Positions 5,893 through 12,948 of a stretch of 13,570 bases of DNA are shown piece after piece (position 1 is the first letter of the stretch; every line of letters starts with the position of its first letter). Location of the stretch: contig NVTL01000012.1 of NCBI GenBank assembly GCA_002401565.1, positions 13,897-27,466 on the forward strand, given 5' to 3'. This stretch comes from Rhodospirillaceae bacterium (lineage in GTDB: Bacteria > Pseudomonadota > Alphaproteobacteria > Rhodospirillales > Magnetovibrionaceae). Under the pieces are notes generated by a model, which saw only the letters and a program-made list of their open reading frames with translations, was not told where the DNA came from and ran no database searches. Made by a program: the position numbers and the translations under genes.

Positions 5893-5917
5893 TTATGTGC
5901 ATGTATTATGCGCATAA
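5893..5917. promoter_or_regulatory. Candidate ccdAB operator
   Basis: TTATGCGCATAA (5906-5917) is a perfect 12-bp palindrome, and a near copy, TTATGTGCAT (5893-5902), lies 13 bases away start to start. They sit 17-41 bases before the ccdA start codon, where a ribbon-helix-helix antitoxin would be expected to bind. I could not place a clean -35/-10 pair beside them. Confidence 0.45.
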
Positions 5918-5952
5918 ATAGGGGGTGTGTCGACAATTTCCAGAATTTAGGC

Positions 5953-7695
5953 CTAAGTATCGTCTTCAAGCGGCATTGCGTCCGCGTCGGCTAAATCTTT
6001 CACCGAAGTAATCGTTGAACCTGGAAAGGCTGTAAGCACGGCGCTGACCAGGGGGTCTGTGGCGGCGGTGTTTTTGACTTGGGCGGCTTTGGCGTCTTTT
6101 TGTTGGTTGATCGTTAAGTCACCGGCTTCGCGGGAAATCGATACGGTCCAGCTTCGGTCTGTGTTGTCCCTTAACAAGGTCGTTAAACGTCCGGCCAAGT
6201 CTGGCATAGCGTGTTCGCCGGGACGAAATTCGATGCGGCCGGGTTGGAAACTGACCAAGTGTACGTTCGATATCAAGTTCGCATGCACAATCATTTCGCC
6301 GATCTGTTCGCTGAGCTCAACAACTTGGGCAAAGGTTTGCGGGTCGGGTTTTGATTGTTCAGCTTGCGGAGCGGGTTGTGCCATCATCGCCGGACCATGG
6401 GATGCGTTTGATCCGCCAGCCATGCCGCCAGAACCTTGGGCATTTACGCTGCCGCCACCGCTTGGTGCCGGAGCTCCGCCACCGGATGGGGCGGGGGCTT
6501 GCGGCGTAGGAGCATCTTGTAATTTTTTGAGTACATCCGCAGGGCTGGGCAGTTCCAAACCATACATCAACCGCACCAAAACCATTTCAGCACCTTGCAA
6601 CGCACTGGGCGCGCTGCGGACTTCGCTTAAGCCTTTGAGCAACATTTGCCACGCGCGGGTCAGCGCCGCCATGGTCAAACCCTTGGACATTTCCAATCCC
6701 CGCGTGCGTTCCATTTCGGGAACACCAGGGGCATCGGCAGCTTTGGGCGTGACTTTGATGCGGGTCAGCCAATGCACCAATTCCAACATGTCTTCTAACA
6801 CCTGTGCGGGATCGGCGCCCAGATCGTATTGGTCGGCCAACTGGGTCAGGGCGACTTCGACTTCGCCCTTCATAATCGCGTCCAGCAAATCAAAGGTGCG
6901 GGCTCGATCCGCCAAACCCAACATGTCGCGGACTTGGTCTTCGCCGACTTCACCCTGTGTGTGGGCGATGGCTTGATCCAACAAAGATAAACCATCACGC
7001 ACAGAACCATCGGCGGCGCGCGCAATCAACGTCATGGCTTCGTCGGTGACCGAAGCGTTTTCGGATTTGACGATTTTGTGAAAATGCGCGGACAGGGTTT
7101 TCATATCAATGCGGCGCAAATCAAAACGCTGGCATCGGGACAACACGGTCACGGGAATCTTGCGAATTTCCGTGGTGGCAAAGATGAATTTGACGTGTTC
7201 AGGCGGCTCTTCCAAGGTTTTCAGCAACGCGTTAAAGGCGTTTTTGGTGAGCATGTGAACTTCATCGATGATATAGATTTTATACCGCGCACTGACCGAT
7301 TTATACCGCACGCCTTCGATGATTTCGCGAATGTCATCAACACCCGTGCGCGATGCAGCATCCATTTCCATCACGTCGACGTGGCGATCTTCGGCGATGG
7401 CGGTGCAGTTTTCACAGACGCCGCACGGTTCAGCCGTTTCGCTGCCCGTGCCGTCCGGACCAATACAGTTCAGGGCGCGGGCAATAATGCGCGCCGTGGT
7501 GGTTTTACCCACACCGCGGACTCCGGTCAGCATAAACGCGTGGGCCAAACGACCCGACTCGATGGCATTGGTCAGCGTTCTGACAAGGGCGTCTTGGCCG
7601 ATGAGGGTGCTGAAATCAGTGGGGCGATATTTACGCGCGAGAACGCGGTACTCTTCGTCAGGGGCAGCTGTTTGATCAGATGTAGGCTCAGACAT
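5953..7695 (-). CDS. dnaX: DNA polymerase III subunit gamma/tau
   Basis: 580 residues. Clamp-loader ATPase of the replisome. Seen in order: YRVLARKYRPTDF (16-28), Walker A GVRGVGKT (58-65), zinc module C77, C91, C94 and C97, Walker B YIIDEVH (141-147), sensor 1 ATTE (173-176) and the VLSRCQRFDLRR stretch (184-195) with the SRC motif. A Gly/Pro/Ala/Ser-rich linker (about 395-435, encoded near 6370-6520) joins this to a C-terminal domain that in tau binds the polymerase and helicase. The start ATG has GGGAAG six to eleven bases upstream. An A6 run (6528-6523 on this strand) lies near the end of the ATPase part but is not a good gamma-type frameshift site. SRP RNA is directly upstream. ybaB-recR, the usual downstream partners, are displaced by about 3.1 kb. 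Confidence 0.97.
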   Translation of the reverse strand: MSEPTSDQTAAPDEEYRVLARKYRPTDFSTLIGQDALVRTLTNAIESGRLAHAFMLTGVRGVGKTTTARIIARALNCIGPDGTGSETAEPCGVCENCTAIAEDRHVDVMEMDAASRTGVDDIREIIEGVRYKSVSARYKIYIIDEVHMLTKNAFNALLKTLEEPPEHVKFIFATTEIRKIPVTVLSRCQRFDLRRIDMKTLSAHFHKIVKSENASVTDEAMTLIARAADGSVRDGLSLLDQAIAHTQGEVGEDQVRDMLGLADRARTFDLLDAIMKGEVEVALTQLADQYDLGADPAQVLEDMLELVHWLTRIKVTPKAADAPGVPEMERTRGLEMSKGLTMAALTRAWQMLLKGLSEVRSAPSALQGAEMVLVRLMYGLELPSPADVLKKLQDAPTPQAPAPSGGGAPAPSGGGSVNAQGSGGMAGGSNASHGPAMMAQPAPQAEQSKPDPQTFAQVVELSEQIGEMIVHANLISNVHLVSFQPGRIEFRPGEHAMPDLAGRLTTLLRDNTDRSWTVSISREAGDLTINQQKDAKAAQVKNTAATDPLVSAVLTAFPGSTITSVKDLADADAMPLEDDT

Positions 7696-7726
7696 GCGCG
7701 CTTCCCGAGGTTAAGAGGAATAAGGT

Positions 7727-7820
7727 GGGAGATCGCACGCGACCCCAGGCGAAACTCGTTACGGCTGCTTCCTTCCGGATCTGACCGAATTCGCGAGAAC
7801 CTCGTCCACGACGATCTCCC
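7727..7820 (-). ncRNA. ffs: Signal recognition particle RNA, 4.5S type
   Basis: On the minus strand the core GTCAGATCCGGAAGGAAGCAGCC region (7785-7763) is the conserved SRP domain IV, with the GGAA tetraloop and the asymmetric loop that binds Ffh. The outer ends GGGAGATCG (7820-7812) and CGATCTCCC (7735-7727) pair perfectly and close the long hairpin, giving about 94 nt, the usual bacterial small-type length. The RNA pairs with Ffh to target nascent membrane and secreted proteins to FtsY and the translocon. The 3' end may extend a few bases past 7727. It lies 31 bases before dnaX, a placement common in alphaproteobacteria. Confidence 0.96.
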
Positions 7821-7826
7821 GCGCGG

Positions 7827-7855
7827 AGTATATCAAGCCAACGTGAGACACGCAA
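7827..7855 (-). promoter_or_regulatory. Promoter of the SRP RNA gene
   Basis: TTGCGT (7855-7850) and TATACT (7832-7827) are 17 bases apart on the minus strand. The start predicted seven bases after the -10 box falls exactly on the first G of the closing stem (7820), which independently supports the RNA 5' end. The discriminator between -10 and start is all G/C (CCGCGC), as in promoters of stable RNAs under growth-rate or stringent control; that regulation is inference. Confidence 0.6.
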
Positions 7856-7903
7856 AGCCTTAGAATTATTTTTTTGAATGTCTAATGCGCTGAAAACACA
7901 GCG

Positions 7904-8482
7904 TTATTTTGAGGCGATGCCAATGCGAGGCTGAACAATGTGGACAACCGCGTCCGCGCCCAGAGGTGTGCGCAGGAATGAAGTGCTGTTGAACAATTCA
8001 TAACGGCCTTCCCAAACGGGGACCAAACGGATGGTCACAACGGACCGACCCTTGATGCGAACACCATTTATGCAACCCTTGGTCGGGGTTTTTGCGCCAA
8101 ATTGGACGCTTTGAACGGCGGCACCTTGTTTGAAAAATTCAGGTGACCATAAATCGTGATCGATGCGGTCGGCGTTGCGAATTTGAATCTGATACGGACG
8201 ATTTTCTTCCAGATACAGGACCATAGGGCGGATTTCGCCGTTAACGATGGTCATGTGGTTGGGTTGTACGGCATCCCAATCCATGGCGTCGACGATGTCG
8301 GCGCGTTCCGCCATGCAGCCTTCTGTATAGGCATCGGATTTGCTGGATTGAGTGACGGTGGCACAGGCCGAAACCAAAACAGACACGCCGAGCACGCCCA
8401 TCAGGCGTACAGCGTTATTTTTGAAAGCTTTAAAGCCTTCTGGGTTTTGTTTAACCGCCTGAATTAAATCGCTAAACTGCAC
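7904..8482 (-). CDS. Predicted lipoprotein, possible degenerate cupredoxin fold
   Basis: 192 residues, starting with GTG; AAGGAC lies seven to eight bases upstream and fixes this start. A hydrophobic stretch followed by the lipobox LVSAC (36-40) makes C40 the likely lipidated residue. The N-region before it is unusually long (about 27 residues), although an internal start is not supported. The mature part has RPYQIQIRNADRIDHDLWSPEFF (about 95-117), which resembles the cupredoxin-like pattern in which a histidine precedes a W/Y-S/A-P-E-F-F run, and a C-terminal strand set VVTIRLVPVWEGRYELFNS. The C-terminal Cys-x-His-x-Met copper ligands expected after such a GRYE strand are missing, so copper binding by this site is unlikely. 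The function is unknown. It lies 83 bases upstream of the SRP RNA and 105 bases downstream of pheA, on the same strand. Confidence 0.75.
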   Translation of the reverse strand: MQFSDLIQAVKQNPEGFKAFKNNAVRLMGVLGVSVLVSACATVTQSSKSDAYTEGCMAERADIVDAMDWDAVQPNHMTIVNGEIRPMVLYLEENRPYQIQIRNADRIDHDLWSPEFFKQGAAVQSVQFGAKTPTKGCINGVRIKGRSVVTIRLVPVWEGRYELFNSTSFLRTPLGADAVVHIVQPRIGIASK

Positions 8483-8587
8483 GCACGTGTCCTTAAAATA
8501 CGAATCTTCAGCACAATAACAGCCCGGACGAGTTCTTCCAAGGCGAAAGTGTCGACTAGCCCCTAAATATTGTGATTATTTTAAAAT

Positions 8588-9466
8588 TTAACCGATTTTA
8601 TCGCGTGCCGGGGCAGCTGGGTACGAGCCCATGATCTTAATTTCATGGGTGAAATGCTTTAATTCATCAAAGGCCAATTCCATGGGGCGATCCGCTGGGT
8701 CGCCTTCGACTTCGGCATAAAACTGGGCCGCGTGGAAGCTTCCGCCGACGATGTAACTTTCCAATTTGGTCATGTTGATGCCATTCGTGGCAAATCCACC
8801 CAAGGCTTTGTACAGGGCGGCGGGAATGTTTTTGACGCGAAAGACAAAACTGGTGATGATTTTCCCTTTGGTGCGTTCAGAGCGAATTTTTTGCGAGGCC
8901 GCCGACATAATCAAAAACCGCGTGGTATTGTGTTCGGCGTCTTCGATGTTGGACTTTAAAACATCCAGTTCATAAATTTCTCCGGCCAAGGGCGAGGCAA
9001 TGGCCCCTTGGGTGGGGTCTTTTAAGTCCCGGATCATATGCGCGGCACCCGCGGTATCGGCATGAACCACAGGCTGAACGCCAAGGTCTTTTAACAAGTC
9101 ACGGCATTGGTTCAAGGCATGCACGTGGCTGTGCACATGGGTCAATTCGCCAATGTCCGTGCCCGGACAGGCCAATAAGGTATGGTCAACCCGTTGATAA
9201 TGTTCGCCAATAATTTGCAGTTGCGAACCGGGCAAAAGGTGATGGATATCGGCCACGCGACCCGCTACGGAATTATCGATAGGGATCATGGCGAGACGAG
9301 CTTTGCCGCTGCGCACCGCAGAAAACGCGTCTTCAAAGGAATAACAGCCCATGGTTTTCATGCTGGGCAAGGCTTCGCGACAGGCCAAATCTGAATTGGC
9401 CCCGTGTTCGCCTTGAAAGGCAATGGTATTGTCGGCGGTGACAGCAATGGGGTTGTCGGTCGGCAT
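8588..9466 (-). CDS. pheA: Prephenate dehydratase
   Basis: 292 residues, the normal length for the stand-alone enzyme without chorismate mutase. It converts prephenate to phenylpyruvate for phenylalanine synthesis in the cytoplasm. The catalytic part (about 13-190) shows IAFQGEHGANSDLA (15-28), IPIDNSVAGRV (61-71) and the catalytic HNTTRFLIM (179-187, TRF at 182-184). The ACT regulatory domain follows (about 203-281), with IPAALYKALGGFATNGINMTKLESY split across 214-238; the usual ESRP is ESYIVGG, a form I recall as common in alphaproteobacteria. Feedback inhibition by phenylalanine is expected. The start ATG comes one base after the kdsB stop, so the two are co-translated. Confidence 0.96.
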   Translation of the reverse strand: MPTDNPIAVTADNTIAFQGEHGANSDLACREALPSMKTMGCYSFEDAFSAVRSGKARLAMIPIDNSVAGRVADIHHLLPGSQLQIIGEHYQRVDHTLLACPGTDIGELTHVHSHVHALNQCRDLLKDLGVQPVVHADTAGAAHMIRDLKDPTQGAIASPLAGEIYELDVLKSNIEDAEHNTTRFLIMSAASQKIRSERTKGKIITSFVFRVKNIPAALYKALGGFATNGINMTKLESYIVGGSFHAAQFYAEVEGDPADRPMELAFDELKHFTHEIKIMGSYPAAPARDKIG

Positions 9467-9467
9467 C

Positions 9468-10211
9468 TTATATGTTTCCTAAAATCGCACGGGCGCGTTC
9501 TAAATCAGCGGGAGTATCAACGCCGAACGGAACCGTGTCAATGCACGCAACGTCAATGCGCATACCATTTTCAAGGGCCCGCAATTGTTCCAGTTTTTCA
9601 CGTTGTTCCAGCACGCTGGGGGCCAGGCTGACAAAATGTTTTAAGGCTTCGCGGCGATACGCATAAATACCGATGTGATGATACAACGGCCCGGCGTTGG
9701 CCGGCGCCGTTGCGCGGGTGAAATATAACGCCCGCGCGGTATCTTGATCGGGGCCAAAACCGACCACGGCCTTGACCACATTGGGGTTGGTTTTTTCTTC
9801 TTCATCGGTGATTTGGGCAACCAAGGTGGCGATGTCGACGGCTGGATTGCTCATGGGTTTAAGCACCGCGTGCACCACGTCGGCACCAATGGTCGGTAAA
9901 TCGCCCTGAAGGTTAACCACCACATCGTACTTTTGCTGGGGATCAACGATTTCTAGGGCTTCGAATATACGGTCAGATCCAGACGGGTGGTCTGGGTCCG
10001 TCAACACCGCTTGTCCGCCATGGGCCTCGACGCAAGCCTTGATTTCGGGTTCGGCACAGGCCACGACGACCGGGCCTGCATCGGCCTCCATCGCGCGTTT
10101 GAGCACTTGCACGATCATCGGCAAGCCGCAAATATCGGCCAAAGGTTTGCCGGGCAAGCGTTGTGACGCCATGCGTGCCGGAATGATAATGATGGGTGAG
10201 TTTTCAGACAT
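9468..10211 (-). CDS. kdsB: 3-deoxy-manno-octulosonate cytidylyltransferase (CMP-KDO synthetase)
   Basis: 247 residues from the ATG at 10211, matching the family length; the longer open frame upstream runs through the start of the divergent cytochrome gene and is not used. It activates KDO with CTP before KDO is added to lipid A, so the organism makes a Gram-negative LPS core. Signatures: [19 protein letters not shown] (7-25), DHPSGSDRI (74-82), and [11 protein letters not shown] (98-108), whose D104 is the metal-binding aspartate. No clear Shine-Dalgarno precedes the ATG; instead TATATAAT (10223-10216) ends only four bases before it, so the mRNA may have almost no leader. It is directly followed by pheA and is divergent from a cytochrome c gene, a neighbourhood I know from alphaproteobacteria. 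Confidence 0.95.
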   Translation of the reverse strand: MSENSPIIIIPARMASQRLPGKPLADICGLPMIVQVLKRAMEADAGPVVVACAEPEIKACVEAHGGQAVLTDPDHPSGSDRIFEALEIVDPQQKYDVVVNLQGDLPTIGADVVHAVLKPMSNPAVDIATLVAQITDEEEKTNPNVVKAVVGFGPDQDTARALYFTRATAPANAGPLYHHIGIYAYRREALKHFVSLAPSVLEQREKLEQLRALENGMRIDVACIDTVPFGVDTPADLERARAILGNI

Positions 10212-10353
10212 ACTTATTATATAGACCCTAAAATCATAATGAATAAGGGGTACGAGACCACAGTCTAAGGCTTGTTTCAAGAGCGGGGGTTCTTTTGTGC
10301 AGTTTTGCGTGTAAAGTGCTAAAAATAGGTTTCTCTGCTTCGAAAGGCTTTCC

Positions 10354-10845
10354 ATGCTTAAAAAGATTATCGCCGCTGGCTTTTTTGCGGGCGTCCTCGT
10401 CACTTTTTTTCTGCTGCTCAGTGATATCAGTACAAGTATAGAACAGGCCCGCCCCGCCCCGGTCGAAGTTGTCGAAGACAGACCCGTGTTGCAAGCAAAA
10501 CGAAAAATTCAAGGCATCGCAGTCACCGCCGTTGATCCAACATCGGCGGGACGTTCGTTGTTCACGCGGCGTTGTTTGGGGTGCCATACATCGGCGAAGG
10601 GCCATCCTAACCGCACCGGGCCTAATCTTTGGAATATTGTTGATAAGGCCAAGGGCCAGGCACCAAAATACCGTTATTCAATGCAATTGAAACTTTTGGG
10701 CGGTGTATGGTCCGAAGACGAACTTAACCGTTTTATCGCCGGGCCTAGATCCGTAATTCCCGACACAAAAATGACCTTCAAAGGCATTAAAATCGAAAAA
10801 CAACGTTTGGCGATTATCGAATATTTAAAAACGTTAAAGGACTAA
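10354..10845 (+). CDS. cycM: Membrane-anchored class I cytochrome c, CycM-like
   Basis: 163 residues. The N-terminal hydrophobic helix (about 4-24) with two lysines before it and no clear cleavage site acts as anchor. A flexible proline/charged linker follows (30-60), and then a mitochondrial-type c domain: heme site C74-L-G-C77-H78, [10 protein letters not shown] (87-96), KYRYS (105-109), [13 protein letters not shown] (119-131) and the axial-ligand region DTKMTFKGI (137-145) with M140. CycM-type proteins carry electrons from the bc1 complex to an aa3-type oxidase in the periplasm; I infer that role. GAAAGG lies about ten bases before the ATG. The divergence from kdsB supports the CycM assignment. 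It begins a probable operon with hisN eight bases downstream. Confidence 0.85.
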   Translation: MLKKIIAAGFFAGVLVTFFLLLSDISTSIEQARPAPVEVVEDRPVLQAKRKIQGIAVTAVDPTSAGRSLFTRRCLGCHTSAKGHPNRTGPNLWNIVDKAKGQAPKYRYSMQLKLLGGVWSEDELNRFIAGPRSVIPDTKMTFKGIKIEKQRLAIIEYLKTLKD

Positions 10846-10853
10846 GCCGACTG

Positions 10854-11627
10854 ATGACCGACCTTGCCCCCTTTGTTGCTTTAGCCGAACAGCTGGCGGA
10901 TGCCGCTCGCTCTGAAATCCTGCCCCGTTTTCGCACGGGCATTCACGCCGATGTGAAATTCGATCGTTCCCCGGTGACCGAAGCCGACCGGGAATCCGAA
11001 CGGGTGATGCGCGAACTGATCAATCAAACTTTTCCCGATCACGGTATTTTGGGCGAAGAATTCGGCAGCGAAAATACCGATGCTGAATTTGTCTGGGTTT
11101 TAGACCCCATCGATGGCACCAATTCGTTCGTTTCGGGCAAGCCCTTGTTTGGAACACTGATTGCATTGTGCGAAAACAAGGTTCCGGTTGTCGGGCTGAT
11201 TGATGCCCCTGCTATGAATGAACGCTGGCTAGGCGCCAAGGGTTTGCCGACCACGCTGAACGGTGTGGCGGCATCAACCCGGTCCTGTGATGATCTGGAT
11301 AAGTCTTGGCTGTATGCCACCACCCCAGACCTGTTCGAAGATGAAAACGAAGCGGCGTTTTTACGTCTGCGGGGCAAAGTCTGGCGCACGGTTTTTGGCG
11401 GGGATTGTTATGCCTATGGCTTGTTGGCTTCGGGCCATGTGGATTTGGTGTGCGAAGCCAGCCTTGGCACTTATGATTTTTGCGCGTTGGCTCCGGTTGT
11501 CCAAGGGGCCGGGGGCATTATGACCGACTGGCACGGGCAATCGTTGACCATGGACTCAGAAGGCCGGGTTTTGGCGGCGGGCGATAAAAACTTGCACGCT
11601 AAGGCCTTAAAAGCGTTAGGCGCTTGA
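10854..11627 (+). CDS. hisN: Histidinol-phosphatase of the inositol-monophosphatase family
   Basis: 257 residues. A Mg2+-dependent, Li+-sensitive-type phosphatase fold. Seen: SPVTEADRESER (39-50), GEEFG (67-71) with metal-binding E68/E69, DPIDGT (84-89) with D84 and D87, and SLGTYDFCALAPVV (203-216) with D208. Also GGDCYAYGLLASGHVDLV (182-199), which is the form found in the HisN branch rather than in general inositol monophosphatases (SuhB type). HisN removes phosphate from histidinol phosphate in histidine synthesis. The HisN branch assignment is by motif resemblance; broader inositol- or nucleotide-phosphatase activity cannot be excluded. The stop overlaps the next gene by four bases (TTGA). 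Confidence 0.85.
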   Translation: MTDLAPFVALAEQLADAARSEILPRFRTGIHADVKFDRSPVTEADRESERVMRELINQTFPDHGILGEEFGSENTDAEFVWVLDPIDGTNSFVSGKPLFGTLIALCENKVPVVGLIDAPAMNERWLGAKGLPTTLNGVAASTRSCDDLDKSWLYATTPDLFEDENEAAFLRLRGKVWRTVFGGDCYAYGLLASGHVDLVCEASLGTYDFCALAPVVQGAGGIMTDWHGQSLTMDSEGRVLAAGDKNLHAKALKALGA

Positions 11628-12937
11628 CAGATAGTTCAGGGTCGGGAAACATAGTTGGTATGTTGAAACAATCAGGCTTGGGGCCTGAACTTCTTGGTGC
11701 GATTTCAAATCTTGTTTGCGTGGTCAAAGATGGCCGCATTGCTTACATAAACACCGCCGGGATGAACATGTTGGGCGCGCAAGACGGCGATGACGTTATC
11801 GGTCATCCGCTGGCTGATTTTGTGCATGCGGACTATGCCGAATTGATCGCTTTGGGTATCGAAGTTTTTGCCGAAGAAGACGCCGGTGTTCCCTTAAAAT
11901 TAAAGCCTTTAAAATCATCGTCTATCGATGTGCATATGCGGGTGCGTCTGTTGGAAGCCGGCGAAGGCGAAACCTATATGGTGGAATGCCGCGATATTTC
12001 CAGTTTTATCAAAGCATCCCAAGAAGCCCGCGAACGCGAACAACGCTTGGCGGGTGTTTTGGGTACGGTGATGGATGCCATCATCACCATCGATGCCGAC
12101 GGCTTGATGCAAACCGTAAATACCCGCACGGAAAGCATGTTTGGCTATGAAAAAAAAGACATGTTGGGCCATCACATCAACATGTTGTTGCCGACCGAAT
12201 ATCGTGAGCATCATGAAAATTGTGTTGCGGACAGTTATAAAGTTGACAAAAAAAGCACCTATGGCGTGGCCATGGAAATGGAAGGCCAAACCAGTCAGGG
12301 CCTATTGTTTCACACCGAATTATCGGTCACGGAACTGCACGAAGGGCGCCGTCGTCTTTTCACATGGGTGATCCGCGACATTACGGACCGCAAAAAAGCT
12401 CTGGCCGAACTCGAACATATGGCGCATCACGATACTTTAACGGGCTTGCCGAACCGCAACCTCTTTAATGACCTTATGAAACGCGCCATTCAGCGGTGTA
12501 CACGCACAGAACAATTGTTGGCCGTGATGTTTGTGGATTTGGATAAATTCAAACCCGTGAATGATGACTTAGGCCACGATGCCGGGGATGCGGTATTGAA
12601 AGCCGTGGCTCAGCGTATGGCTTCTCATGTACGGTCTTCCGATACGGTGGCGCGCATTGGCGGCGATGAATTTGTGGCGATTTTAGAAAATATAGATCAT
12701 GCCGAAAGTGCTGCGATCGTGGCGCAAAAAATCATTACATCTTTGACGGAACCCGTTGAAGTTGACGGTGGACTAAAGGCCCAAATCGGGGCCAGCATTG
12801 GCATCAGCATTTTTCCAGATGATGGCACCACGGCGGATGCGCTGATCAAGGGCGCCGACCAGGCCATGTATGCGGTCAAAGCCGCCGGCCGCAATAATTT
12901 CAAATTTTTTAACACTCTGAAATCGACAGAAAAATAG
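11624..12937 (+). CDS. PAS-PAS-GGDEF diguanylate cyclase
   Basis: 437 residues from a TTG that overlaps the hisN stop (TTGA); an ATG at 11660 (residue 13) is an alternative start. No membrane helix or signal peptide, so cytoplasmic. Domains: PAS 1 (about 20-125), a short helix (130-145), PAS 2 (about 142-255) and GGDEF (about 262-432). The active-site GGDEF is intact (346-350), and R337-S-S-D340 lies five residues upstream, the correct place for the inhibitory c-di-GMP I-site. It should therefore make c-di-GMP from GTP and be feedback-inhibited. No EAL domain follows. PAS 2 has YREHHENC (193-200), in which H198 aligns by eye with the heme-ligand histidine of FixL. It follows hisN in a likely operon; no biochemical link with histidine synthesis is evident. 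Confidence 0.92.
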   Translation: MTDSSGSGNIVGMLKQSGLGPELLGAISNLVCVVKDGRIAYINTAGMNMLGAQDGDDVIGHPLADFVHADYAELIALGIEVFAEEDAGVPLKLKPLKSSSIDVHMRVRLLEAGEGETYMVECRDISSFIKASQEAREREQRLAGVLGTVMDAIITIDADGLMQTVNTRTESMFGYEKKDMLGHHINMLLPTEYREHHENCVADSYKVDKKSTYGVAMEMEGQTSQGLLFHTELSVTELHEGRRRLFTWVIRDITDRKKALAELEHMAHHDTLTGLPNRNLFNDLMKRAIQRCTRTEQLLAVMFVDLDKFKPVNDDLGHDAGDAVLKAVAQRMASHVRSSDTVARIGGDEFVAILENIDHAESAAIVAQKIITSLTEPVEVDGGLKAQIGASIGISIFPDDGTTADALIKGADQAMYAVKAAGRNNFKFFNTLKSTEK

Positions 12938-12948
12938 AGTTTTTATTG

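Noticed and set aside
6523..6528. Run of six A in dnaX as a gamma/tau programmed frameshift or slippage site
   Set aside because: The context CTC AAA AAA TTA does not fit the X-XXY-YYZ rule at its first base, and six A is short for transcriptional slippage; no evidence for a gamma product.
6059..6976. A 305-codon plus-strand open frame
   Set aside because: It lies entirely within dnaX on the opposite strand; its cysteine/serine/alanine-rich composition is typical of an antisense shadow.
7078..7863. A 261-codon plus-strand open frame over the dnaX start and SRP RNA
   Set aside because: It crosses the SRP RNA gene and the dnaX Walker A region in antisense; no recognisable domain.
7870..7904. 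CGCTG-CAGCG hairpin after the lipoprotein gene as a terminator
   Set aside because: The stem is only five pairs and the T-rich side follows on the plus strand, where no gene ends.
10212..10403. Longer kdsB start adding 64 residues
   Set aside because: It would overlap the divergent cytochrome c gene, and the true family N-terminus begins right after the ATG at 10211.
11915..12289. A 124-codon minus-strand frame within the diguanylate cyclase gene
   Set aside because: Antisense shadow of PAS coding sequence; rich in His and Phe with no domain or start signal.
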